From Eumeta japonica (lineage: Eukaryota > Arthropoda > Insecta > Lepidoptera > Psychidae): 64,000 nucleotides of DNA. The DNA lies in NCBI GenBank assembly GCA_005406025.1, contig BGZK01000286.1:453863-517862 (forward strand), written 5' to 3'. The notes below the pieces were generated by a model. It was not told the DNA's origin, made no database searches, and saw only the letters and a program-made list of their open reading frames with translations. The first letter of the stretch is position 1. Each line of letters begins with the position of its first letter. Below, in pieces: positions 1-12,182 of this stretch. The position numbers were made by a program, and so were the translations under genes.

Positions 1-599
1 ATAATTGTAAAAGCACATAAGAAATCTATTTCAAGCCTTTTAATTAACATTCCATTTGATTCTTATCAATTTTAATGAACTAGTAATAAACTAGTTACTA
101 GTAATCCATCATAAATTGTAACAGTTATGTGTTGGTTAGCATCTTTATGAATATATTTGACAAATATTTGTGAAATGGAAAAATCAAAATGTTAAGTCCG
201 GTTAATGAAGTATTTTTAAGTTTCTTGACAACTTTTACACGACCGCTATTGTAAAAATCAAAGTTATATTTTTCACGGTATATGACAATTGTAATTCTAA
301 ATAGGAATACACTACTACAATTTTGTAGTAAAGACATGAGAATTTTTCAAGGTAATTAAAATTTTGTAAAACATTTTTCTCGTACACTGTTGTGTCATTT
401 GCATCGCTCGCTTTTGCATTTTTGCAGGCATCATTTTACAATATACTTTAAAAAATGAGAAACAGTAATAGATCTCGGTTTTAATTTGTATAGTGAAACG
501 AAATGTTCATATAACAGAGCTAGCCATATTTCAAAAAAAATAGAAATAGATTAATTTCATTATAAAAAATTACTAGATTCATATTTCTTTGTTTACAGC

Positions 600-779
600 A
601 TGGTCGAGGAGAAAACCGACAGGCGAGCAACCACAGAGTCACTGTCGCCCATCGACACTCGGAACCACCAGTTCGTTGCCGGCCTCTTCGATTGGAACAA
701 GATATCTAATACAGGGGATCAGGTTGATGGGACGGGGAAAGAAAGAAGTGGGCCACCGGAACTCTCACTCACTGGATAA
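600..779 (+). CDS. Possible terminal coding exon, unrecognised (59 codons)
   Basis: A good 3' splice-site sequence (atttctttgtttacag) ends at 598, directly before a stretch clearly richer in GC than the AT-rich flanks. From the ATG at 600 one frame stays open for 59 codons to TAA at 777-779. It reads as a polar, charged peptide (starts MVEEKTDRRA, ends PELSLTG). A second frame is also open here, so the frame choice is uncertain, and the ATG may be internal to an exon rather than a start. I do not recognise the family. It could be the last exon of a host gene lying to the left, or exapted non-coding sequence. Confidence 0.3.
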   Translation: MVEEKTDRRATTESLSPIDTRNHQFVAGLFDWNKISNTGDQVDGTGKERSGPPELSLTG

Positions 780-860
780 AATACAATAGCGGAAGCTCTT
801 ACTTCACATCCATATTCTTTGAGAGCGTGGCATTTCACAGATCTATCCGGCACTTTTATG

Positions 861-885
861 TACTGTGGCCAAGTTGGCCACAGTA
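861..885. repeat. Short hairpin, 12-bp arms
   Basis: Perfect inverted repeat TACTGTGGCCAA / TTGGCCACAGTA with a one-base loop. It is one of the many near-perfect short hairpins in this window. Confidence 0.8.
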
Positions 886-1061
886 AGGCTCCACTGCAGT
901 AAGTGACTTATCGCAAAAAGTACTAAGATCATCTCGTGCAATACTTTCTCACCATTGCTAAAAACACTCAACAGTATTTCTATGCTTCACTTTATCTCTT
1001 CACAAACTAAAACACCGTATAGTCATCATATTTTTTAGCTTGTTTGCACGCGGCGGCAGAG

Positions 1062-1300
1062 TTAACACTTCCACCGCCAATCGAGTTTGCGGGGTGACGA
1101 ATCGAAACGGCTAAGAACACAGCCGCCGGAGTGCTTCCTCCCGCAGATACGTAAATATTTTCTTTGTTTTCGATGCTCTCGACCGCTCAGCAAACCTATT
1201 CCCGCGATATAGACCGCCGCACCCGCTACCAATAATCCCGCCGAAGCTGCCGTGTAAGGAGATCCCGCGACATTGTCTGAATCGCAAAACCCTAGTGGTG
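1062..1300 (-). CDS. Possible coding exon with a hydrophobic segment
   Basis: Read on minus, this GC-rich stretch keeps one frame open for about 78 codons to a TAA at 1064-1062. The first third is a strongly hydrophobic run rich in Ala, Gly, Leu and Ile (AGLLVAGAAVYIAGIGLLSG) that could be one membrane segment. A basic, cysteine-containing tail follows. An AG that could serve as a weak 3' splice site lies just upstream, near 1302. There is no family match I can name. GC content against an AT-rich background is the main argument, and chance is not excluded. Confidence 0.2.
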
Positions 1301-1931
1301 AATTTAGAAACCTTTATATATTCTCATATGGAAAATGATTCGGTGCTTAATCGCAACAGTACTAAAACATGTCAAATTTTTTTTCGGAATACTACGGAAT
1401 GCTTGTCGTATGTCACGCAACGGGCCCGTGCCTAACCAGGAGTCAGGTGACTGATGAGTTGTTTAACTTTAGTCGAATTAAACCTATTGTTCCGTGTCTT
1501 GGACGTAGACATCCAAGACATTCGACCATCCAAGACGGCTTAGCAGCCGTCGGTCTCAGACGTCACCATGTCTAGTCCCCATCTTATACTGGACAGTGTG
1601 GAGCCCTTAAAGTCATTAATTAAAATTATTATGAAAGTGTAAGCTTTGATAGTACTATAATTAAAACGTGACACTAGATCGATTAAATTATGCGTGGCCA
1701 CGAATATTTGCGAAAATTCGTGACGAAGTAAATTATTGGGTCCGAATCCCATATGAGCGTACGCGATGTTATCACGACTCAGGCACAAGTGGCGTTGTCG
1801 TTTGACGCTGTCAGTTATCTCATAACCAAATAAACACAGTGGCGTGCCGATTGGTTAGGATCTTCGAGGACATAATAAGATTGAAACGGCGCTGGGCTAG
1901 CATAGCACACTGGTTAATTAATCTTCTTCCC

Positions 1932-1979
1932 AATAGAAGATATCTTAACTATATCTATATAGTTAAGATATCTTCTATT
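1932..1979. repeat. Perfect palindrome, 23-bp arms, 2-nt loop
   Basis: The left arm beginning AATAGAAGATATCTTAACTA is matched exactly by its reverse complement in the right arm, with only 'ct' in between. Nothing around it suggests a terminator or an RNA gene. Confidence 0.95.
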
Positions 1980-2540
1980 ATATACAGATAACTTATTTTT
2001 TATAATTGTAAGACGCGTGAAAATATTTTGTTGATATAGCTACACAAAAGTAGAAAGTGACAGGTCCTCGAATCAGTCTTTCAACTGCGACTTTTTAGGG
2101 ATTTTGAAAAATCTCTATTGATGTAATACGCAACTTGGAGTTTCAATTTCCCCTTCGATGTAGATCTAAGGAAGGCAATGTTGTCACACACATAACAACT
2201 TATTTATGATCTGATAATCTGATCCTGTAAACAAAAGCTTTCACATTGAATCAATTATAAGATAACCTTATGCTTATTAACCTTGTGCTTATCTATTTAT
2301 ATAAAAGGCGATGTACGTGTATATACATACATCGCCACCGAGTACAAATGGTCGCCGCTGCTCGTTGAAACTCGCAACCTTCGAGAAATCACCAGTGCGT
2401 TTCCAACTTCTTGGGTAAAAATATAGATTCGCAATAGGTTATCTGATGGAGGTATCCTCAAGTGAGCTGATGGAGAGGGGAGGGACAGATGGTGGGAGAT
2501 CGTGGGGTGTTGAAGAGCCAGTGACCATAGATAACAGCTG

Positions 2541-2571
2541 CTACCCATGCGAAGCCGGGGCGGGTTGCCAG
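2541..2571 (+). mobile_element. Helitron-type 3' end (non-autonomous element)
   Basis: The string gcgaagccggggcgggttgc followed by CAG and then T resembles the 3' ends of lepidopteran non-autonomous Helitrons, which carry a GC-rich hairpin just before a CTRR-type end and insert ahead of a T. Here the final tetramer is CCAG rather than CTAG. The body probably lies to the left, within roughly 2290-2540, which is GC-richer than its flanks. I could not place the 5' TC end. Confidence 0.55.
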
Positions 2572-5500
2572 TTTATAATAAAACGGGTAGTATCCCAACT
2601 GTCACTAGATGTTCATTTATATGAGAATGAAATAATTTTTATGTAAGAAAATATATTACTACTTGCTATATTTATAAATTTAGTTTAGTTTAATTTCTTG
2701 TAGCGTTATTCTTGACAGTGTAGCCCAGGCGAAAGATTCTCTTTTATAAAAAAAAATACAAGTTAACTCTACTTTATTTGTGTATATTAAATTTCACGGC
2801 TCACGAACATCACAATCATTTTTATAATATTTATTATTTTGATAATTTTTTAGAACATTATTCTCGACTTTCAGTTGTCGCATCTACAAATCTGTCATCC
2901 CGTCAAATGTTAAAAAAAACTTCTATTTAAATTTAAAATCTGTTGACTATAGACGACCTCGTAACAGTATTATTAAATTAAATTATATACAAATATAATA
3001 AAAAATTAGACGATGTAAAGTTCCTTAAAATGATACAATATTTTATAATACACATAAGATACAGTCACTAATTGTTTAATATTGGTACAAATTTATTTGA
3101 GGGAAAACAATAAATAAATATTGGCCAAGCGTGAATGGAGTTCGCGCTAAGAATCCACAAATAAATGATGAAAGATAATTTCTTTGTGTATTTAACCCAA
3201 ATATATTGTATTGCAATACGGCATCCACGTACGTCTAACTTGCACTTGGCCTGATTTGTCCTTCATTTACTTTCATAACCTAGAGAAGTGGGCAGGTGAA
3301 GGCTACTAAAAAATAAACACCCAGTGTGACTCAATGCAGTCACTGTTTAAGTTTACAATTTTAACTTACAGATCATGGATATTGGCAGACAATTTTATTT
3401 CTAACGACTTGAGTATTATGACAACCTACTGCGAATTCACATATTTAAATTCTAAATCGATATCACAGACCGAAAAACATTTTTCAGTAACGATTCAAAT
3501 ATTTATTTAGCATTAAAATCAAGCACGTCGACATAAATCGTGTCTCAATGAAAAACATTTGATTTGATTTTACCGAACATTCCACTGTCTAATGAAGAGA
3601 AGAGAACGAAGAAGATTTTAAAAATAACTGCATATATTAGAAATCTCGATTTGCACCATTCGAATTAATGATGAGCGATTACTCCATTTCTTTTCAAGCG
3701 ATACTCCTGAAGGATAAATCGGGTACGAGTTACGTGAAAATTTAATATACGCTCTCTCCGTTTCACTTACATATTACATTATTCAGAGGTTAAAAGGAGG
3801 CCTTCTTATCTACTTAATTCAGTGAGTTGATTCCGATTAAATTGTTCGAATATTTCGTGTACTTTTTCATATAAGTTTGAGGAGTCTAAAGTACAATAAT
3901 TCTGAATACTGATTGATACACACCGTTTTCAGTTGAGTTACATAACATTAAATTCGGAGAAATTTTAGAAAAGCTCGAAGTTCCTATTATTTCCCGTCAA
4001 CTCCATTTCATCATTAAGCTTTTTAGACGTCAGCGCCCACTTACTGAAACTTCTCTGGCTGTCGCAACACAAAAAAACTTACTTGCCCACAGCCAAACGC
4101 CTCGCCTGTACTTCTTGACAATCACCAAAATGTAAGGGTTGTCACAATGTTAGTAATTAAATTTTTTTGTGCATATATATTTTTTTCCCTAATTATTATT
4201 AATTTATCTATTTCTTTTTGCGCATTCTTTGTAATAATTTTTATTTAGAATGCGCAATAAGAGATAGAAAAACAATAGCAATTAAAATTTGGTTGTCTGT
4301 CTTTGCGTATTACTCAATAACTCGACCTCCCTGCTAATATTTTTTGAGCTGGTTCTTTAAACCAACAAATATAATACGTTAAATAAATTCACGTGGTCTA
4401 TACAACTTTCGAGTATACTGAAAATGAATTCGATAAAACAGGAATAAAAACCAAAATCAGTGCCAAAATCAGCTACGTTAACAATAAATCCTTCATTTTA
4501 AAAATACTTATTTTTTAATTTCAAAGAAAATCTGTTTTTAAGTAAAAATCAAAATTTTTATTTATTTTAAACCAAACTCCTGCAATTTTAAAAATATTCA
4601 TTATTTCAAAACACATAAAGGGCATTCCACGTATTGAACCAGTTTTCAATATAAAAACTATAAAAAAAGAATATCCTAACTAAAAGAATAATATCGTAAT
4701 ATATTAAAAAATGCCCTTTAGAAATTCTCTAAAAGACCCATTTGGACAGTTTTTCTTTGTGATTTTCATAAATTATAAAACTTTTTTTAAACATCATGTA
4801 CTTCTTGTCTATACGCATTTTTTTTTTTTGGTATCTAAATCATTTACCTAAATCTTGCATCAATCATATTTTCACTGGAAATAGAGCCCCTACTGAGTAA
4901 GCGAAAAAAAATTCCAAAAACCGCGCATACAGCCTGAAATTCTTATGTAAATCTATCTTTCTGCTTAGTGATTGGTCTTTCTGCATGTGCTACTTTTATA
5001 AAAGTTTAGAACTAGTGCACTATTTTTTAATTCTTTAACCTCATTGATTTAATGGTGGACACTAAAAACGTCACTGCCACTAAAAAAAGTGTATAAATTA
5101 TATATTTATTGTGCGATATTTCATTTCTTATACACTAAAACTTAACAAGATTTTACTTGACTATTTACCTCATTTACGACGTATAACCTCATTCAGCGAC
5201 GGCAACTCAAAGTTAGAACGCTCGGCTTTTAGTTAGCAGTGAGTGACTTCAACCACGAGCGTGTACCGAGTTCTTTTTCAAGAGTAGACAATGGTTGAAG
5301 AGAACAACTTTCAACCACATATACGGTGTTCATGCGTTGTAATATCGGACTACTGAAATGCTGTGAGTCCGAATATTGGGCTATCCAGTAAATATTCAAA
5401 GTTCAACAACCGGACGACATAATTACCATAGATGCATAGGTCATAGCCGCCCATGGACAGTCGTAAACCCACAGACGCCAGCAGTGTGGTGTCGGTCTTT

Positions 5501-7198
5501 GTATAGGAATAGGATATGTAATGAAGAAGACATTCATGGAAGGAGAGTAGAGTAATGGAAGGAGAAGTGGGCTTACGAACATTTGAATATTCTTATAATG
5601 TCTGATCCATCTGGTGAGTGATTTTTCACTTACGTAGATGTTATTATATGGATTTTTGTTACTAAGACATAAAATTTGGTATCCGGTTCAAATGAATCGC
5701 GGTATTCCGCAACACAAGCCCCATTGCATGGATCGGGTAATACTATCTAAACGATATTTTGTTAGGATGTCGTAGGTAGTCTAAACCGTTGAGACATTAA
5801 ACTATTGCCGTATCGTACAGCCAGAGTTTTGTGCGTCATGAAGGAACAATAACATAAGTGCTTTCAAAAGCATTCCAAATATATATATATAATATTCAAG
5901 TATAATAAATGTGAACCTCACATATGAACACGAGCGTCGCACAAATCATCCAAATAGATCAACATTTGCACCTGTAAGTTGCGAAAATTAAATTTCACTG
6001 TGCGAATCTTTCGGCGACAGCTTTGGATTACGTAATGACAATCGCCAAACAAACAGATATTACTTGTGAAATTTGTTAATTTCCCTTTAAATAAACTTTT
6101 TTGACCTAGACGTTTAAATAAATTAATATTTACAATTCAAATAAAACACTAAAATATGTCAAAAGAAAATTATTGAATGACAACCATCATCGTAACCGCA
6201 TGACTTGTTTAAAGGATATTTTTCCGTGATCGCGTAGCCCTACCCCCGTCGCCCGTCCCACACGCCACAATGCGGCTATACTGTGGTTGTTAGCGATATC
6301 TTGTTATTTCAAGTTTTCTTTTAATTTTCAGCGGTGACAATTTCATAAGGACTGAGAGATTTTGCATTTTTTTTTCCCACCCTTTCGTTTTTCAGTTATG
6401 CGAATACAATAAAGCCGAATTATCTAAACAGAAAACACGAATTAAAAATAAGTGTATGTACAAAAAAGAGGGTTATTATTATATTAGCCAGGGCTTTCTG
6501 AAAGTGAAAAAGAAATTCTAGTTTAATTCTAGTATTAACGTTACTCGTTGGAAAGATGCGCTCGGTGTTTTCCTTTTCTTTTTTTTTTTGGCGTTTCCTT
6601 TCAAAGAGATTATGTTTTAACCTATTTTTAGAGTGCAAGCTTTTACGTAGCAGTTGTTTGATAAAATTTTTCACATCGTTTTTAAATATTGTACTTGGTA
6701 ATTGGTGTGCTTAAGAAAAATGTACTCCTTCGTAAGTTTCATGCTAGAATATTCATATTCAATTTTAAAATAATAAAATACTGCTTCAAGTGTATTTGCG
6801 CGGTTCAAAGCCGCGACTCAAATGCAGCGACCGTCACCAAGTAGCGTTTTCATGATAACCATTCTGGAAAAAGTTACACGTTACTTCGAAATAATTCTGC
6901 CTGACCTACTTTTGGCGTAAACTAGTGTAGAATCTACTTAACTGGATAAATTTGTGTTGATGTGTAAAGATTTGTGATGTTCATAGAATTTTTACAGAAG
7001 TCACAATCCTCAACTGTTCTGGTGATAAAACGACCCATATAAACTTTTGTAAGTGTCAACTACTGTTTGTCTTCTTCAATAGAGCTTTTATTTCTAATTT
7101 TGCCCGGTGTAAGCTGACAGCTATGCTCAATGATTACATGTTTTTTTCTATATTCTAGTAGGTTTTAATTATATGTCACATTCAAGGTCTCGTATACT
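2572..7198. other. AT-rich gene-free region
   Basis: No frame on either strand shows recognisable protein similarity. There are poly-A and poly-T runs, and one inverted repeat at 4218-4228 / 4247-4257 (arms TTGCGCATTCT / AGAATGCGCAA). 5180-5560 is somewhat richer in GC but holds no long open frame. I see no RNA gene. Confidence 0.6.
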
Positions 7199-7390
7199 TT
7201 ACTAGAGCGGTGGTGGCTCGATGGTAAAATATTTGACTTTCAAGCTAAAGGTTGTGGGACTGATCTGAACATGTACCCCAAAAAGTTTGTAAACTTAAAT
7301 ACCTTTACATATTTATTGAAAGATACATCAGCAGTGGGTTGCATGTGGCATATTAATGCATGTTACAGGCCATTGTTGGTTTGATTTTTT
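7199..7390 (+). mobile_element. Decayed tRNA-derived SINE
   Basis: The head resembles a tRNA gene with pol III internal promoter boxes: an A-box-like stretch (ggtggctcgatggtaa) followed by a B-box-like stretch (ggttgtgggactgatc). The body includes gcagtgggttgcatg, which recurs at about 54.6 kb after a similar tRNA-like head, so the two loci appear to be copies of one SINE family. It is decayed, since the A and B boxes deviate from consensus. Confidence 0.5.
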
Positions 7391-8280
7391 TCCTGAAATG
7401 CGTAATTTCACACTAAATGATAAAACTCGATTAATATAATAATACCTCTGCACTATACTTTTATACAGGACTCAAATTTTATCTAACAATTGAATTGGAT
7501 TTAATGAACTGGTATTTTTACCACATCTAAAGCAAACTTAATATATTACACCATCGAAATATTAAAGATAGTTTGAAGTGATTGCTCATGACCTTAGCAT
7601 ACAATTATTATTTTAAAATAAATATTATTCCAACTGATTCTTTTCTTTAAATACTATGGGGAGTGCTCTGAAAAACTAATCATCCTCATTCCTGTTGTGG
7701 TTTTCCGTCATCATTCCACTCGCCGGTAATACCATCAACATCGTCTTGATGGCTGGAGTTTTACCACGGTACGCTTCATGCACGGTACGGTTCTGCCAGG
7801 TACGGTAAAACTTTGTAATGATCTACCATCTACGGTATTACCAATAAACGGCATAAAAGGTCACGACAACGTGTAGTAGTGACTCGCCAGAGGCTGCAGC
7901 TGTCAACTCTCTAATTGTCCGCATGTTCGGTTGCCTCTTAGAAATTCCATAACAATTTATTATTTTTGATTCCAAATTAAAAGATTAGCGCCGCCACCAA
8001 ATAAAAACTCGCTAAAAGTCGACACGCTATTGTTAGAGTCGTTAAACTTAATTTGAAGAATAGATTTTCCTAGTATTCAATTTTTTTTTATTTAATATGT
8101 ACAGATTTCTACCAAAATAGAGGATATTTAAACACAAATTTGTACCCGATAATTTTTTACAAAGGGATCAATAAACATGCGATCCGATCTCACACGCACG
8201 TCGGTGCACATCTAATCTCCCTGTGCGTCGACGATGACTTTATGCTGTATTGTACGAGTATCTGTACTGAAAGGGCTATT

Positions 8281-8300
8281 CGGTCAGTTAAAACTGACCG
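8281..8300. repeat. Perfect 20-bp palindrome
   Basis: CGGTCAGTTA joined to TAACTGACCG-type symmetry: the 20 bases read the same on both strands apart from the central AA. It is isolated and no gene is adjacent. Confidence 0.85.
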
Positions 8301-11300
8301 TCTGAGACCTGCCCTATAGTACTTCTAACTCTGTAACGCAATAACACTTTCTATTACCTGCCCTGTATTATCGTTGAATAACGGAGTCGGTCATTGCATT
8401 AAACAAGGATGTAAGAAGCAAGTAGAGCTCAGCGGACCCTCACCCTTTGATTTTCTACCTTAGAGAAAGTGAAACAGAACGTGGCGAGCAGACAAGTGCG
8501 CTCTTTTGTTTGTCTGTTTGTCATAGGAGTTTAACTGTAGAATTTTTGATATAAGCAAGTTAAATCAGCAATAATTGTATAACGAGCACATAGTTTTGAG
8601 GCATTTGGAAAGAAAATAGTACTTAGTTTCGCTTATAATTTTTATTTTTGTATAGAGTCACGAAACAGCATAGTAATTGCTTAACATATATTAAGAATTA
8701 TAATTTTACGGAATCGTCTTAATGTCTTTCTTTTTTCCCCTTTTTTTTTCTTGAAACGTTTACTTGTATTCAATTATTTTCGCAGTGATCTAAATGCAAA
8801 TAACTTACAAAATTAATACCTATTGATTTTTTAATTGAATACCAGTCACATGTACCTACATAGGAAGCCCCCGACGTCATTTAAATACATTGGTGACGTT
8901 TCCTAAATTTACCAAAAAACAGAGTTAAAATACAGAACTCATGTAAATACACAAAAAAAAATTCCTTGTAAAACATCTGGTTTTTATCGTTGCAACTTAT
9001 CACCTGGATTCTTAACTCAGCGATGAAGGAATAACGAGAAGCATCGTCGAGCGCTGCATTATTATCATTTCATTGCCTTGCTCCTTAGGGCATATCTAAA
9101 ATTTATACCTCATCTTTGAGAAATTCTCCCATTTATCCTTTGGAAGATGATGTATACCATTATGGCCGCGTTTTATGAATAACGAAAATGAATTATTAAA
9201 CGAATTGCCCGAGAAACAGGTGGATTTGAGAATTATGTAGCTTCCTAATAGAATATTATTAACCGAGCTCTCTTGTTTTGCATTACCTACGTTCAAAACG
9301 GTGTTTCACTAAGATGAAAAAGATGTTGTCTGGACACAAAGTCTACCCCGGGTGCTTCTTCTGCAACGCATTACAAATCTTTCGAAGTTCCACATCCGTG
9401 CTTTAATCTGTGTTGTCGAATAGCAATCACTAAACTTGCTTTCGGCTACAAAGTGATTCTATTTCGATATATCGATTAATATAGTCCTTGTGTTGTGTTC
9501 GGAATAAAAGTCTATTATCAACCATCCCAGAGTTTTCTATGCGGAGGGCGGCCACTTGAAGCCTTATTTGCTGCATGCCAGCACGGCAATGCGAAAGTCG
9601 ATCGCCATCTTTGCTATTCTAATCAAATAAGCAGTAGTAATTTATACAATAATTTTATCCATACTCATCACGATATCAACACCCTTCACATGACCGAGTC
9701 CTGTGTATATTTCTCTTCAATTCAAACGACTGACTTTAGTTGGCGGCTAACAAAAGTCCGCAGCGTTGAAGAAATGTCCTCGGGGGCTTGTCACGACGTA
9801 TATTTCATTCGCAGGATTCCCGGAGGGGAGCACACGCTACAAGCCAACATTAACATTACTGTTGAGATTTATATTTCTTGCAGCGATAAGTTCTACTTTG
9901 TCCTTTTTTTTGTCATAAATAATTTAATAAAATGATATGAGTAGACAGCACAATAAAGATAGACAGAACAATATAAAAGTACTTAGAACGTATATGAAAT
10001 TTTACAAGTGATACGTGTCACATTTCAAACCTGACTTCACAATTCGACATTTATGTAGTATTTGAATTTAGTAATGAAATAATACGTTATGTTATTATGT
10101 ATTTTAGTTACAAGGATTATGAAGAACTATTCGAAAAAGCTTACACAATACTTTGAACGAATCACCGCTCACTTCATACACAGTTCGGTCCCATAGCGTT
10201 CGCTGTAATGGAACGTGATTTGCGCCCGATTATTAAAATGAAACTTCTTTGGGTACCTTGGGGAAACATTTCGTTACTCGTTCTACATTAGAGATAAATC
10301 GTTTAATGGAATCACAACAATTTTACTACAGAATGACTTTTACGTTTTGTTAAAATACTAAGGTAGTGAAATACATGATTGAGATTTTTTTTATGTGTGT
10401 ATTTATTATTGCAAATATTTAATACTATTCAAATTAACAACACATTGTGCCGTTAATTAAAATTTCCATTCTTTATAGTTTTCATTTAACCACCAGGTAA
10501 AAATTTTCCACAATATAAATATACTTTATATTTAATGTTTGAAGTGAAACTTCTTAGACGGCGATTCTATCATCGACAATTGGACGAGAATTATAATCTA
10601 GGTACTGAGATATTAAACCCAAGAGCTCTCGCAAATAACTTTACCACAGAAGACCCAACCTGAACAGCACCGACTTGCACGTTGGAGGGAAGACCATTAA
10701 TCCGGTGCCACTTTAGCTGATTGGCCTAGAGCTTATAAATAGCTCGGTGATCTACAGAGGCCACAGATGCTGACTCAGAATCCGTGACGATTTCCGGAAA
10801 TATAAAGTGGATAATTTATGAATTAAACTTTAAAGACAAAAATTAAGGTTGAAATACCATTATTTCTCTTACATTTTACTCCACATTCCAATAATTAGTG
10901 TCCCGAACACTTGTCATTTATCGCTTTCACTTCCAAAAGATGTAACATTCATGTAGCACGAAGATACTGCAAACAGTTTTCAATAAGTCCGTAGGAAAGA
11001 AGACAAGAGCTGAGGTCGATCCATCGAGAAATAGATGATGCAGACGTGTCGCAGATCCTTATACATGCACACGCTATACTCAGAACACGTGCCTATAGAA
11101 CAGCGTCAAATATGGACGGCGATTGAGCGGGCCTAGTGGAACGTGTTAACTCGCAGAGTGCGATGCGATTGTCGACGCTTTACCGTTACCGGATTCTCCT
11201 GACAAAGGACCTGATCGGAGAGAGCACTGAGTACACGTTCCCTGTGCAGGTTCTCTGCCAAAATCCCATCGCAAATGAGATAAACGCCAATCACCGTCTG

Positions 11301-12147
11301 AAATACTTAATCGCTATTGGCTAACACACATTGTAACGGCACAAGTCAAAGGAAGAAGTAATGTAATAATTAAGTTATATAGGTAGTATGTGAGGTATCC
11401 AGCTTCCATGCTGAGTCCCGCATATGTGGGTCCCGTTGATAATTTGAATTTAAATGGAATATAATATTAGTTGAGGCGAAAATGAACAAAAAAGAAGAGT
11501 AAAAAATAGAGAGTTTATCGGGGCTCTGGCCTGGGTAACTGGACATCGATAGTAATAAAAACGAGATAATTGAATGTAATTAAGATCATAGTGAACGTAT
11601 GTGAGCAGATAATCAAGAAACTAATCGAATAAACTAGTCTTGTCGCTGCCGTTCTTTGAATAGGGTTCCTAAGAGCCGGAAACCGAGGAATCGGTTACTT
11701 CTGGGTTACAATACTATACGTAAACTTAAATTTATATAATATCAAACGTCGCTTGATCGTTTCGCTGGGCGTTATGGCTTACAAAAGCAAAAAAAAAATC
11801 GATGAAAGGTGTGTGGAATACGAAAAATAATATCCTAAAACCATTTACACACAAATTCGCATCGAATGGTCAAAGCCACATTTCTTCAGTCATTTTAAAT
11901 TATTTTTAGCAACACGCTAATGCTTACTTTAACTAATTTCCTGTTTCGGGATAACTGCGGGCTGTACTGCATTAAGTGAGATAGGTATACTTAGGTATAC
12001 TAAGTATAGGTATACTAAGATAGGTATACTTAGTTATTCTGTGGATTAGATCACTTTACTAACCACAAATGTATATGTCAAACGAATAGGGAAATAAGTT
12101 ATGACATATATACAATTTTATTTTTTTTTTTAGTGTGCTCTGTCCTA

Positions 12148-12149
<2 letters not shown>

Positions 12150-12181
<32 letters not shown>
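12150..12181. repeat. (TA)n microsatellite
   Basis: About 16 uninterrupted TA dinucleotides. The open frames that start here translate the repeat and are not genes. Confidence 0.97.

Positions 12182-12182
<1 letters not shown>

Noticed and set aside
9495..9935. 146-codon open frame on plus
   Set aside because: No recognisable domain, low-complexity hydrophobic end, no splice or promoter context. Chance is likely in a 64-kb AT-rich window.
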